From Sphingobacterium sp. HMA12 (lineage in GTDB: Bacteria; Bacteroidota; Bacteroidia; Sphingobacteriales; Sphingobacteriaceae), in the NCBI RefSeq assembly GCF_002933815.1, contig NZ_BEYR01000007.1:248001-312000 (forward strand): a DNA stretch of 64,000 bases. The letters run 5' to 3'. The number at the start of each line of letters is the position of its first letter. Position 1 is the stretch's first letter. The position numbers and the translations under genes were made by a program. A model generated the notes under the pieces. It did not search any database. It was not told the origin of the DNA and saw nothing but the letters and a program-made list of their open reading frames with translations. Positions 32,794-41,920 of the stretch are shown piece after piece.

Positions 32794-34125
32794 TTAATAG
32801 AGCGTAAACTCTACGCGACGGTTTTGTTGACGACCAGCAGCATTTTTATTGGATGCAATTGGTTGGTCAGGACCATATCCTGTTGCTTCGATACGTGAAG
32901 CGTTTGCACCTTGGGATACCAAGTAAGCTTTCACTGACTCAGCACGCTCTTTGGATAGACGCATATTCAATTCGCGTGAACCTGTGTTATCGGTGTGACC
33001 AGCTAATTTCAAGCTAAAGTTTTTCTCGATCAATAATTCAGCAACTTTGTTCAATGTTGCATAAGACGTAGGACGAATAGTAGATTTGCTCAAATCGAAC
33101 TCTAAGTTTTTGATTGCATCAGCAACAACTTTTCTGTCGGCTTCTGTAACAACAACTTTCTCAACAACTTTAGTTTCGTTTTTCACGACAATCGGACAAC
33201 CTGATCCATCGACCTGTACTCCGGAAGGAGTGCCTGGACATTTGTCGTATTTGTTTGCGACACCATCACCATCATCATCTTTCAAATCACTGTTCAAACC
33301 ATCCAATTGACTTTGTAAAGCTTGGTTTTTAGCATTTAATGCATCATTCTGAGCTTTTAAATCGTCGTATTTCAATGTATAGTCATTGACTAATGTCGCT
33401 ACAGGATTTGAGTTGTTCAATGCTGGTTTGCTACCGCTACCCAAAGCAAACTCTAGACCACCGTGGATATAAGTAAACAAATCGTTTTTATATTGACCTC
33501 CCTGAATACCGTCGAAGTTTTGGTTAACCCAGTTTAATTGGTAGCCCAATTCGAAATTAATTCCTTTAGCAACAGCAAATTTCAATCCCATATCCAATGG
33601 TACATAGATTTTAGAGATGCCATCCGCTTCTACTGAAGTAGTACCGGTTGTTAATGTTGTTTTGCTATTCATTACCCCGACACCGATTGAAGCATACGGT
33701 TTGATGAAACTGTTGAAAAATCTCCAGTTTGTATTAGCAGCTAGGAATTCTCCGGATAAAGCAGCCGACCAAGGAGTTTTTGCTTCGAATGATTGATCTG
33801 CTGTTTTAGCTAAAAATGCGCCGCCAGTTTTACCACCGAAATAACTTGCCTTAATGCCAAATGAAGGAGAAATTTGCTTTTTGATGTAAGCACTGTAACC
33901 TAAGTTCCAAGCTAAATCTTCGTATCCTGCACGGTTGAAACCTGCTATGTTGGTTTGGTTTGTTACACCTGCACCGATACCGATAGACCACGTTCTGTAT
34001 TGCGTAGCTGAACCGAAAGGAGTCGTTCCTTCTATCGATGCTACTTTTGCATTTTGAGCAAAAGCGGAATTGGCGAATAAGCCTGCAGTTGCAAAAGCAA
34101 GTGCTAATTGTAAATTTAGTTTCAT
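32794..34125 (-). CDS. OmpA family outer-membrane protein (paralogue B)
   Basis: Outer-membrane protein of 443 residues; start at MKLNLQLALAF because it gives a signal peptide ending FANSAFAQ, whereas the longer frame adds an unlikely leader. Layout: an N-terminal beta-barrel (about 25-225), a coiled-coil-like heptad stretch (KYDDLKAQNDALNAKNQAL), a thrombospondin type 3 calcium-binding repeat DDDGDGVANKYDKCPGTPSG, and a C-terminal OmpA peptidoglycan-binding domain with LAGHTDNTGSRELNMRLSKERAESV. It anchors the outer membrane to the cell wall. It is a tandem duplicate of the gene upstream; the second half is almost identical, while the barrel loops differ. It has its own -7 box. Confidence 0.95.
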   Translation of the reverse strand: MKLNLQLALAFATAGLFANSAFAQNAKVASIEGTTPFGSATQYRTWSIGIGAGVTNQTNIAGFNRAGYEDLAWNLGYSAYIKKQISPSFGIKASYFGGKTGGAFLAKTADQSFEAKTPWSAALSGEFLAANTNWRFFNSFIKPYASIGVGVMNSKTTLTTGTTSVEADGISKIYVPLDMGLKFAVAKGINFELGYQLNWVNQNFDGIQGGQYKNDLFTYIHGGLEFALGSGSKPALNNSNPVATLVNDYTLKYDDLKAQNDALNAKNQALQSQLDGLNSDLKDDDGDGVANKYDKCPGTPSGVQVDGSGCPIVVKNETKVVEKVVVTEADRKVVADAIKNLEFDLSKSTIRPTSYATLNKVAELLIEKNFSLKLAGHTDNTGSRELNMRLSKERAESVKAYLVSQGANASRIEATGYGPDQPIASNKNAAGRQQNRRVEFTLY

Positions 34126-34148
34126 AGAATTTGTTTGTATAAACCGAG

Positions 34149-34156
34149 GCAAAAGT
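34149..34156 (-). promoter_or_regulatory. -7 promoter box of the second ompA-like gene
   Basis: Reverse-strand TACTTTTG matches TAnnTTTG. The transcript would begin near 34143, about 18 nt before the ATG at 34125. Confidence 0.55.
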
Positions 34157-34214
34157 AATAGGTTAAAAATTAAATTCCTAATCGGTTTGTAGTTTAAATA
34201 TGACAAAAGGTAAA

Positions 34215-34247
34215 TAAAATGGTATTTTATTGAAAAATACCATTTTA
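34215..34247 (-). terminator. 14-bp hairpin terminator between the two ompA-like genes
   Basis: TAAAATGGTATTTT and its exact complement flank a 5-nt loop. The reverse-strand 3' side is T-rich. It ends the upstream ompA transcript, before the separate promoter of the next copy. Confidence 0.75.
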
Positions 34248-34268
34248 TTTTGTGTAATTTATTAGCTA

Positions 34269-35606
34269 TTAATAAAGTGTAAACTCTACGCGACGGTTTT
34301 GTTGACGACCAGCAGCATTCTTATTGGATGCAATTGGTTGGTCAGGACCATAACCTGTTGCTTCGATACGTGAAGCATTTGCGCCTTGTGATACCAAGTA
34401 AGCTTTCACTGATTCAGCACGCTCTTTGGATAAGCGCATATTCAATTCACGAGAACCTGTGTTATCGGTGTGGCCCGCTAATTTCAAGCTGAAGTTTTTC
34501 TCGATCAACAATGCCGCTACTCGGTTTAGTGTTGCGTAAGAAGTAGGACGGATCGTTGCTTTACTCAAATCGAACTCCAAGTTTTTGATCGCATCAGCAA
34601 CAACTTTTCTGTCAGCTTCTGTAACAACAACCTTTTCAACAACTTTAGTCTCGTTTTTCACGACAATTGGGCAGCCAGATCCATCAACTTGTACCCCAGA
34701 AGGTGTTCCCGGGCATTTGTCGTATTTGTTTGCTACACCATCACCATCATCATCTTTCAAATCACTGCTTAAACCATCCAATTGACTTTGCAAAGCTTGA
34801 TTTTTAGCATTTAAAGCATCATTTTGCGCTTTCAAATCATCGTATTTGACCGTGTAGTCATTAACTAATGTCGCTACAGGATTTGAGTTGTTCAGTGCTG
34901 GTTTGCTACCGCTACCCAAAGCAAACTCTAGACCTGCATGGGCGTAGGTGAACAAATCGTTCTTATATTGTTGAGTTGGTCCAACTTTATTATCGAAGCG
35001 TTGGTTCGCCCAGTTCAATTGGTAACCTAATTCGAAGTTGATTCCTTTGGCAACGGCAAATTTGAAACCGAAGTCTGCCGGTACGTAAATTTTAGAATAG
35101 GATTCACCATATTCACCCCGATTTCCGCCAGCAATTGCAGCTGTCTCCGCATTCATTACTCCAACACCAATGGATGCATAAGGTTTAATGAAGCTATTGA
35201 AAAATCGCCAATTTGTGTTGGCTGCAATAAACTCTCCAGACAAAGCTACTGACCAAGGTGTTTTGGTTTCAAAGCCTTCTTGTTTATCGCTAGCGACAAA
35301 GCCTGATGTTTTTCCACCAAAATAAGTTGCCTTGATTCCGAATGAAGGTGAGATTTGTTTTTTGATATAGGCACTGTAACCTAGGTTCCAGTCCAGTTTG
35401 TCATAACCACCATTATTGAATTTAGCAATGTTCTGCAAGCTGGTTACACCGGCGCCTACACCGATGGACCAAGTCCTGTATTGTGTTGCTGGACCAAATG
35501 GAGTCGTGCCTTCAATTGATGACTGTTTTGCGTTTTGTGCAAAGGACGCGGTCGAGATAATTCCCGCCGCTATTAGTAATCCTGATTTTTTAAGGCTAAT
35601 TTTCAT
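34269..35606 (-). CDS. OmpA family outer-membrane protein (paralogue A)
   Basis: Protein of 445 residues with signal peptide MKISLKKSGLLIAAGIISTASFAQ-type leader. Its architecture matches the neighbouring paralogue: barrel, coiled-coil linker, TSP3 repeat and OmpA domain with the peptidoglycan-binding residues in LKLAGHTDNTGS. The two proteins differ mainly in the barrel loops (for example around residues 65-80 and 165-205) but are nearly the same over the C-terminal half, so gene conversion or a recent duplication is likely. Surface-exposed loop divergence with a fixed anchor suggests different phage, host or environmental contacts. A terminator and promoter separate the genes, allowing different expression levels. 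Confidence 0.95.
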   Translation of the reverse strand: MKISLKKSGLLIAAGIISTASFAQNAKQSSIEGTTPFGPATQYRTWSIGVGAGVTSLQNIAKFNNGGYDKLDWNLGYSAYIKKQISPSFGIKATYFGGKTSGFVASDKQEGFETKTPWSVALSGEFIAANTNWRFFNSFIKPYASIGVGVMNAETAAIAGGNRGEYGESYSKIYVPADFGFKFAVAKGINFELGYQLNWANQRFDNKVGPTQQYKNDLFTYAHAGLEFALGSGSKPALNNSNPVATLVNDYTVKYDDLKAQNDALNAKNQALQSQLDGLSSDLKDDDGDGVANKYDKCPGTPSGVQVDGSGCPIVVKNETKVVEKVVVTEADRKVVADAIKNLEFDLSKATIRPTSYATLNRVAALLIEKNFSLKLAGHTDNTGSRELNMRLSKERAESVKAYLVSQGANASRIEATGYGPDQPIASNKNAAGRQQNRRVEFTLY

Positions 35607-35696
35607 AATGTGCTCTTGTAAAATTTTCTACTATAAAATTCTTGTTAAATTAACTCATTGACTACTCTTGCAATAAATTTGCCAAAAATTATTTGG

Positions 35697-36539
35697 TCAA
35701 TCTACTCGACCGAAAAAATTTGGTACCTCAATTTCAAAAGCCATGTGCTTAACAATATTTTCAGTAAAAATGTTTTGAAAAAAAGTTTTCCTACTTTTTG
35801 TAATCAAAATCACATCAATATCTTCATCTCTGATAATCGTATGTATTCCGTTCGCGATGTTCTCTCGTGAACCGGCGAAATAGCTCGGCGCCTTGACAAT
35901 ATATGAAATGTCTTCAATGCCTGTTTCAGCAATAATCTGTTCAATCCATTTTTCGAGATTTTGACCTAATATATTGATTTCCAGTTCTCTTTTGTTGATG
36001 TGGATAAGCTGTAAATGAAAGTTTTTTCCATATAAAGGAATCGCTTGCTTAAGCACTTCAAGCTCACCGGGCTTAAAATTAGTCAGTAATGCAATGTTAT
36101 CTTTTTTTAATTTTACGGCATTTTTTGGGATCGCTAATACGGGGATTTTTGACTCTTTAATAACGTCATAAGTGTTGCTTCCGATTAGTACAGATTCAAG
36201 TCCGGTGACTCCTTTTGTTCCCATAATCACAGTCCGATAGCTATCTTTTATCTCTTGTTTTTCCAAAGATTCTGCTAAAATCCCGTTCGTAAACAACGTA
36301 GAAATTTTTATCGAAGGATATTTTTGTAGAAGTTCAGCGACAAGTTTTTCCATGCTACGATGTGCTTCTTCTTCAGTAGGGTCTACTAAATGCTTCGCAT
36401 TTGCAAATTTATTGATATGTGAAGTGAAGGAATGGAAGAGTGTAATTTCATCATGTGTTTCCTGCGCGATCTGAGCAGCATAGTCCGCTGCAATTCGAGC
36501 ATTTTCGGAAAAATCTACGGGTATTAATAATTTAGACAT
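35697..36539 (-). CDS. Universal stress protein, two UspA domains (second of pair)
   Basis: Cytosolic protein of 280 residues with two tandem UspA domains (about 1-140 and 145-280). The first starts LLIPVDFSENARIAADYA and includes the ATP-binding-like VIMGTKGVTGLESVLIGSNTYDVI with a G-2x-G-9x-G(S/T) pattern. The second is degenerate at that position and ends DVILITKSRKTFFQNIFTENIVKHM. Such double-domain proteins are common in Bacteroidota and act in stress or starvation tolerance by nucleotide binding. It is 14 bp downstream of a paralogue and clearly co-transcribed. No regulatory box beyond the shared promoter is seen. Confidence 0.92.
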   Translation of the reverse strand: MSKLLIPVDFSENARIAADYAAQIAQETHDEITLFHSFTSHINKFANAKHLVDPTEEEAHRSMEKLVAELLQKYPSIKISTLFTNGILAESLEKQEIKDSYRTVIMGTKGVTGLESVLIGSNTYDVIKESKIPVLAIPKNAVKLKKDNIALLTNFKPGELEVLKQAIPLYGKNFHLQLIHINKRELEINILGQNLEKWIEQIIAETGIEDISYIVKAPSYFAGSRENIANGIHTIIRDEDIDVILITKSRKTFFQNIFTENIVKHMAFEIEVPNFFGRVD

Positions 36540-36553
36540 AGCGATATACTTAA

Positions 36554-37402
36554 TTATGCTTTGGTAAAAAATATTGGAACTAAAGGATGGCTAAACAAAG
36601 CTTTTGCCACTGATCGGGTGAAAGCACGTTCAAAAAACGATTTTCGCGAACGGGTCACCAATAATATCTTGATCTTTTCAGCATGGATCATTTCGTTGAT
36701 AACCTCAGGTACGGTGTCCAGGTCTTCAACATCTCCTTGTATTGAGTCTACTTCAATAGCAATGTTGGTGACGCCGATATATTTTTTGATTTTATATTTC
36801 CACACTTCCAACTTGTCTTCAATCCGGTTTTCTGAAGAATGGTCATAATGGACATGCATCAGTTTTAATTCAAAATCTTTGCCCATGATATTGACAAAAT
36901 CCTGAACCGTCTGTACTTCTTCTTCCTTGAAATTTGACAATAAACCCACTTTGTCAAGTTGTTCAAATGAAACTTCTGTGGGGATGGCTAAAACAGGTAT
37001 TTTTGATTTTTTGCTGATCACATAGGTTGTGCTGCCGATAAGTTGACTATCATCATTTGTAATGCCTTTTGTGCCCATGATCACGAAATCAAAGCGATCT
37101 GGAGTAGCGATGTCAGGTAAAGTTTCTGTGATCATGCCGCGCTCACATTGGGTCGTAACCTCAAGAGCAGTATGCGTGGATGTGATCTGCTCGGCAAGAT
37201 TCTTAATCAGAATATCAGCTTTAAATATGGGGCTTCGTTTACCTGTGGAACCTGTTTCCTCCTCGAATACAGCCGAAGCTGAGGTGTAATTGTGGTAGAG
37301 GTGGATGCTGTATCCTTTTTGGGTTGCCAGATCCACAGCGTAATTTACCGCATTGTTAGCATGTGCCGAAAAATCTACAGGTAGTAGAATGTTTTTTTTC
37401 AT
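36554..37402 (-). CDS. Universal stress protein, two UspA domains (first of pair)
   Basis: Paralogue of the next gene, 282 residues, again with two UspA domains. Domain one opens with ILLPVDFSAHANNAVNYAVDLA and has FVIMGTKGITNDDSQLIGSTTYVI, an ATP-binding-like loop. Domain two is degenerate and ends KILLVTRSRKSFFERAFTRSVAKALF. The matching ending (TRSRKSFFERAFTR and TKSRKTFFQNIFTE) shows recent common origin. It heads a two-gene reverse operon and has a TACATTTG box about 97 bp upstream. No contact partner is visible in the context: the next forward gene is alaS. Confidence 0.92.
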   Translation of the reverse strand: MKKNILLPVDFSAHANNAVNYAVDLATQKGYSIHLYHNYTSASAVFEEETGSTGKRSPIFKADILIKNLAEQITSTHTALEVTTQCERGMITETLPDIATPDRFDFVIMGTKGITNDDSQLIGSTTYVISKKSKIPVLAIPTEVSFEQLDKVGLLSNFKEEEVQTVQDFVNIMGKDFELKLMHVHYDHSSENRIEDKLEVWKYKIKKYIGVTNIAIEVDSIQGDVEDLDTVPEVINEMIHAEKIKILLVTRSRKSFFERAFTRSVAKALFSHPLVPIFFTKA

Positions 37403-37498
37403 TGGAAGGAATTTTATCTGCGCTATCTTATCTTAAATTTCTAATTCTTTATAGGGGAGCTATTCAAAAGAATCGTTGTTGAGACCCCTTATCCCTAT

Positions 37499-37506
37499 CA
37501 AATGTA
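37499..37506 (-). promoter_or_regulatory. -7 promoter box of the UspA operon
   Basis: Reverse-strand TACATTTG matches TAnnTTTG and lies 97 bp before the first UspA start, giving a leader of about 90 nt. Confidence 0.5.
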
Positions 37507-37802
37507 ATAAAACAAATGCAATTGTGAATGACTATTAGTCAAAATGTTTTTATTGTTAAACGTATTGGATTTGATTATGATGATACAAAGTTGAATAACA
37601 TTTAATGCTTTTAAAATGTTGCATTTAATGCATAATTGTGATTACTGTCATCTTGAAAATAGAATAATCCTGTCCACCTGAATCTTAAGTCCTGATCTTT
37701 TTGTTAGAAAAGTCAATTTCCTATGGAGGTGATAGGCTGTTAAAAACGCTGAATCAAGGTTATTATCTCGTATTCTACATTGCATAACAGACCAATTTTG
37801 AG

Positions 37803-37810
37803 TAAGTTTG
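37803..37810 (+). promoter_or_regulatory. -7 promoter box of alaS
   Basis: TAAGTTTG matches TAnnTTTG, 22 bp before the alaS ATG; the leader would be about 16 nt. Confidence 0.55.
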
Positions 37811-37831
37811 CACATATTTTTAGATAATTAA

Positions 37832-40447
37832 ATGACAAGTAGAGAAATTCGTCAAGCCTTTTTAGACTTTTTTAAAAGCAAAGGGCACCAGATAGTACCT
37901 TCAGCACCAGTAGTTGTAAAAAATGATCCCACATTGATGTTTACTAATGCAGGGATGAACCAGTTTAAGGATTTATTCTTAGGGGAAGCACCAATTAAAT
38001 TTCCACGTGTTGCAGACACGCAGCGTTGTTTACGTGTTTCAGGTAAGCATAATGATTTAGAGGAAGTTGGTATAGATACCTACCACCATACCTTATTCGA
38101 GATGTTGGGAAACTGGAGCTTTGGCGATTACTTTAAGAAAGAAGCTATTGCTTGGGCCTGGGAGCTATTGACCGAAGTCTATAAACTCGACAAGGATCGT
38201 TTATATGTGACCATTTTTGAAGGCGACGCAAGTGAAGGTTTGGACAGGGATATGGAAGCATTCGATTTTTGGAAGCAGTGGATAGCCGAAGATCGTATCT
38301 TGCTTGGCAACAAAAAGGATAATTTCTGGGAAATGGGAGAAACCGGTCCTTGCGGACCTTGTTCTGAAATCCATTTTGATATGCGGAATGCGGAAGAACG
38401 TGCACAGGTTTCAGGACAGAGCCTAGTCAACGCAGACCATCCACAGGTGATCGAAATCTGGAATTTGGTCTTTATGCAATTTAATCGCCTGAAAGACGGA
38501 TCGCTCCAATCTTTACCCGCGAAACACGTGGATACAGGGATGGGCTTTGAGCGCCTTGTCAGATGTATTCAAGGTAAAACCTCAAATTATGATACAGATG
38601 TCTTTACACCGACCATTGATTTTATCGCAGCGAAATCGGGGATAAAATATGGCGTAGACGAAAAAAGTGATATTGCAATGCGTGTGGTATCTGATCATAT
38701 CCGTGCCGTTAGTTTTGCGATAGCGGATGGACAATTGCCCTCTAATAATAAAGCGGGATATGTGATCCGCCGTATATTACGTCGTGCGGTGCGCTATGCT
38801 TATACATTTTTAGGATTTAAAACGCCATTTATTCATGAGCTTGTCCCTGTACTGGCGGCACAATTCCATGGTGTATTTGATGAATTGATCCAACAGCAGG
38901 ATTTTGTGCAAAAAGTAATCTTAGAAGAAGAGGTTTCATTTTTAAGAACCTTGTCCACTGGTGTACAACGTTTTGAAAATTACGTGGAAGATCATACACT
39001 TATTAATGGTGACTTTGCGTTCGAATTATACGATACTTACGGTTTTCCGATCGATCTAACTGAATTATTAGCGCGCGAGAAAGGATTGTCTGTCGATATG
39101 GACGGTTTTAAACAGGCGCTTCAAATTCAAAAAGATCGCTCCCGTGCGGCCACAGCGATAGATACCGGTGACTGGGTTGTCGTTAATGACGACGAAGGCT
39201 TCGAATTTGTAGGTTACGATACATTGACAGCAAAGACAGAAGTCGTAAAATACCGTAAAGTTGTCGCAAAAAATAAGGAGCAATACCAACTGGTACTTTC
39301 TGTCAGTCCATTTTATGCAGAAGGAGGAGGTCAGGTAGGTGATTCCGGTGAATTGATTTCGGAAGAAACAGGCGAAAAGATCTACATTACGGATACAAAA
39401 AAGGAAAATGGAATCTTCGTCCATTTTACCAATAAGTTGCCATTGAATCTGAACGGGACCTTTATCGCAGAGGTTGACAGAACCAAACGAATGGATACCG
39501 AAAATAATCACTCCGCAACCCACTTATTGCATGCTGCACTAAAACAGGTGTTAGGTACGCATGTAAATCAAAAAGGTTCATTGGTCAATGCTGATATTTT
39601 ACGTTTTGATATTTCTCACTTTGCAAAGATGAGTGAAGATGAGATCAAACAGGTGGAAGATATCGTGAATGCTAAAATCCGTGAAAATATTCCATTAAAA
39701 GAAGAACGTAATATACCTTATCAGCAAGCTTTGGATTCAGGTGTTACGGCATTGTTTGGTGAGAAATACGGTGATTTTGTTCGTGTGATTACTTTTGAAG
39801 ATCAATTCTCCAAAGAGTTGTGCGGCGGGACCCATGTGAAAGCAACGGGGCAGATCGGATTCTTTAAGATTGTTTCTGAATCGGCTGTTGCTGCGGGAGT
39901 ACGTCGTATTGAAGCGATTACCGGGACGCGTTCAGCTGCGGTAATTCGTGAGCATTTTGAATTGGTACATCATTTAAAAGAACTCATGAATAATCCAAAG
40001 GACTTTGTATCAGCCTTAGGTAAGATCATCGACGAAAATGGTGCCCTGAAAAAAGAAATTGAGAAAAGCATTACCGAGAAATCCTTGGCGTTGAAATCGG
40101 ATCTGGAAGCAAAAATCGAGCAGGTTGGTGGTATCAACTTTTTATCGACAGTGGTTGATCTCCCCAATGCAGAAGCAGTTAAAACGTTAGCCTATGCTGT
40201 AAAGGGAGCTGTCAATAATTTGTTCTTAGTTATTGGAGCAGAATTCGATGGGAAACCAAGTCTAACTGTTGTTATTTCAGATGATCTAGCAAAAGAAAAA
40301 GGTTTAAATGCAAGCAATATTGTCCGTGATCTGGCAAAAGATATCCAAGGCGGGGGCGGCGGGCAACCTTTCTTTGCGACAGCAGGGGGGAAAAATTCTG
40401 CGGGATTAAAAACAGCCATTGAGCGTGCGAAGGAATTTTTAAGTTAA
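37832..40447 (+). CDS. alaS: Alanine--tRNA ligase
   Basis: Class II aminoacyl-tRNA synthetase, 871 residues, cytosolic. The catalytic core (about 1-250) begins with the typical TSREIRQAFLDFFKSKGHQIVPSAPVV, then FTNAGMNQF and the class II motifs. A tRNA-binding region follows. The editing domain has the zinc-binding HSATHLLHAAL (about 570-580) and ELCGGTHV (about 671-678). The C-terminal (DHHA1) part ends with the glycine-rich GGGGGQPFFATAGGK. It charges tRNA-Ala with alanine and clears mischarged Ser/Gly. It is transcribed alone from the box at 37803; a structured 3' region follows. Confidence 0.98.
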   Translation: MTSREIRQAFLDFFKSKGHQIVPSAPVVVKNDPTLMFTNAGMNQFKDLFLGEAPIKFPRVADTQRCLRVSGKHNDLEEVGIDTYHHTLFEMLGNWSFGDYFKKEAIAWAWELLTEVYKLDKDRLYVTIFEGDASEGLDRDMEAFDFWKQWIAEDRILLGNKKDNFWEMGETGPCGPCSEIHFDMRNAEERAQVSGQSLVNADHPQVIEIWNLVFMQFNRLKDGSLQSLPAKHVDTGMGFERLVRCIQGKTSNYDTDVFTPTIDFIAAKSGIKYGVDEKSDIAMRVVSDHIRAVSFAIADGQLPSNNKAGYVIRRILRRAVRYAYTFLGFKTPFIHELVPVLAAQFHGVFDELIQQQDFVQKVILEEEVSFLRTLSTGVQRFENYVEDHTLINGDFAFELYDTYGFPIDLTELLAREKGLSVDMDGFKQALQIQKDRSRAATAIDTGDWVVVNDDEGFEFVGYDTLTAKTEVVKYRKVVAKNKEQYQLVLSVSPFYAEGGGQVGDSGELISEETGEKIYITDTKKENGIFVHFTNKLPLNLNGTFIAEVDRTKRMDTENNHSATHLLHAALKQVLGTHVNQKGSLVNADILRFDISHFAKMSEDEIKQVEDIVNAKIRENIPLKEERNIPYQQALDSGVTALFGEKYGDFVRVITFEDQFSKELCGGTHVKATGQIGFFKIVSESAVAAGVRRIEAITGTRSAAVIREHFELVHHLKELMNNPKDFVSALGKIIDENGALKKEIEKSITEKSLALKSDLEAKIEQVGGINFLSTVVDLPNAEAVKTLAYAVKGAVNNLFLVIGAEFDGKPSLTVVISDDLAKEKGLNASNIVRDLAKDIQGGGGGQPFFATAGGKNSAGLKTAIERAKEFLS

Positions 40448-40462
40448 ATTTGCGTATTTAGA

Positions 40463-40517
40463 TCGGAGACTTGGGATACTTACTTGAATAAGTTTCAAGC
40501 TTATCGGAAGTCTCTCC
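40463..40517 (+). other. Imperfect stem-loop after alaS
   Basis: Paired segments are CGGAGACTT with AAGTCTC-T-CCG (one bulged T), GATA with TATC, and CTTGA with TCAAG. The stem starts 16 bp after the alaS stop and lacks a T run. It may protect the 3' end or act in Rho-dependent ending. Confidence 0.4.
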
Positions 40518-40720
40518 GAAAATTCTATGATATAAAACTATCCTATTTATCCCAACCGAGTGTGAAGAGGTCATAAATTTGACTGAAGAGCAATTTATGA
40601 ATGAATAATCACAAGGGAAGAGAGTAATAAATAGGATAATTTCTTCAATTTAAAAGGAAACCGAGTGCAATTAACATCTAGTTATAGATGGACGTGGAGC
40701 GCTCACAAAACGATATACAG

Positions 40721-41818
40721 ATGAAAAAGGCAATTTTTTTAGTAGTTGGAGTGGTTGGATTGATGTTTGGTTGCCAGAATAAAGAGCAGTTTACCATCGA
40801 AGGAAATATAGAAAACCCCGGTAATATAAAAGTTGTCTCCTTGTACGAAGGGGATACCAAGCTGGATTCTATGTTTTTTGGCGACAATAACAAATTTCAG
40901 TTTGTACGTCAGGCCAGTCAATCTAGGCTGTTGTCATTACGTGTTGGTAAAAATCGTTATGACCTGATCGCTTCTCCGGGTGAGACAATTTCATTTAAAG
41001 CAGATTTGCATAAGGACGTCAACGATTATCTTGTTGATGGATCTGAATTGTCGAAAACGATACAACCATTTGCTAAGGAACGAAACCATCGCGATCATGT
41101 GCAAGATTCTCTTCAAGCTGTCTTTTCCAAACTAACGGCGAATTCGACTGCTGACGAAATAGAAAAACTTCGTGCAGAATATAAAGCCAAATTTGCGGAT
41201 GAACTTCGTAATTATACTAGTAAAGCAGTTGATTTTTCCAGTAAACATCATGATCTGGCTGGATTTTACGCCATCTCAACATTGGATCCTGAAGTAGCAG
41301 AAGCAGAAATTATAGCTTATGCAGATAAAATTAAAAATGAATTTACGGAAAACAGATATGTGACGCAGTTTAAGGAGGAAACCCAAAAACTGAAGAAAAT
41401 GGCTATTGGTCAACCAGCACCGGAATTGATCTCCTTTACACCTACTAACAAAGAAGTGAAACTATCCAGTTTCAAAGGGAAGTATACTTTGGTTGACTTT
41501 TGGGCTTCGTGGTGTATGCCTTGCCGTCAGGAAAATCCAAACCTTGTCAGATTATATAATGCTTACCATACCAAAGGCTTCGATATTTTATCTGTTTCAT
41601 TTGACGATAATCCGGGTTCGTGGATGCGGGCTATTACAGATGATAAGCTGACCTGGACTCATGTATCCGATTTAAAAGCCTGGAGTTCGCCGATCGTAAT
41701 AGACTATCGTGTGAAGGCTCTGCCAACATCGTATATCCTCGATCCCAACGGTATTATCGTTGCAAAGAACCTGCGTGGCGAGGAGTTGGCCGATTTTCTG
41801 AAGAAAACAATTAAGTAA
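40721..41818 (+). CDS. TlpA-like thioredoxin lipoprotein with DUF4369-like domain
   Basis: Start chosen at MKKAIFLVVGVVGLMFGCQN, giving a lipoprotein of 365 residues whose lipobox is MFGC. The N-terminal half (about 20-125) looks like the DUF4369 beta-domain (FTIEGNIENPGNIKVVSLYEGD). A helical linker follows, and the C-terminal 140 residues are a TlpA/ResA-like thioredoxin domain with the redox motif WASWCMPCRQENP. These proteins face the periplasm and reduce disulfides, for instance in cytochrome c maturation, or are involved in stress response. The gene ends about 100 bp before the response regulator start; that region is the regulator's promoter, so the two genes are likely separate units. 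Confidence 0.92.
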   Translation: MKKAIFLVVGVVGLMFGCQNKEQFTIEGNIENPGNIKVVSLYEGDTKLDSMFFGDNNKFQFVRQASQSRLLSLRVGKNRYDLIASPGETISFKADLHKDVNDYLVDGSELSKTIQPFAKERNHRDHVQDSLQAVFSKLTANSTADEIEKLRAEYKAKFADELRNYTSKAVDFSSKHHDLAGFYAISTLDPEVAEAEIIAYADKIKNEFTENRYVTQFKEETQKLKKMAIGQPAPELISFTPTNKEVKLSSFKGKYTLVDFWASWCMPCRQENPNLVRLYNAYHTKGFDILSVSFDDNPGSWMRAITDDKLTWTHVSDLKAWSSPIVIDYRVKALPTSYILDPNGIIVAKNLRGEELADFLKKTIK

Positions 41819-41848
41819 TCAATGTGTTATTGTTAATTGAAATATTAC

Positions 41849-41886
41849 TTAATAATTTGGTAACATTAGATTAACCGATTGTTATC
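41849..41886 (+). promoter_or_regulatory. PhoB-type direct-repeat array before the response regulator gene
   Basis: TTAAT 41849, GTAAC 41860, TTAAC 41871 and TTATC 41882 start exactly 11 bp apart. The core TAACATTAGATTAAC differs by one base from TAACATTAAATTAAC at 6515. The last copy ends 10 bp before a -7-like box. This suggests that the regulator controls its own gene. Confidence 0.65.
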
Positions 41887-41896
41887 ATTTTGTTCA

Positions 41897-41904
41897 TATT
41901 TTAG
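41897..41904 (+). promoter_or_regulatory. -7-like promoter box of the response regulator gene
   Basis: TATTTTAG is one base from TAnnTTTG. A start near 41910 gives a leader of about 11 nt. The weaker box fits an activator-dependent promoter. Confidence 0.5.
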
Positions 41905-41920
41905 CAAAAAAATAAGACAA

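Larger units (their letters stand above)
37403..37831. other. Divergent intergenic region between UspA operon and alaS
   Basis: The 429-bp gap holds a reverse -7 box at 37499 and a forward -7 box at 37803. The sequence between is AT-rich with no gene and no clear RNA element that I can support. Confidence 0.6.

Noticed and set aside
34126..34206. Longer start for the second OmpA-like protein
   Set aside because: The extra 27 residues precede a perfect signal peptide and span the predicted promoter box.
37403..37831. Search for a T-box, riboswitch or tRNA upstream of alaS
   Set aside because: No specifier loop, conserved core or cloverleaf pairing could be recognised; only ordinary promoter boxes are seen.
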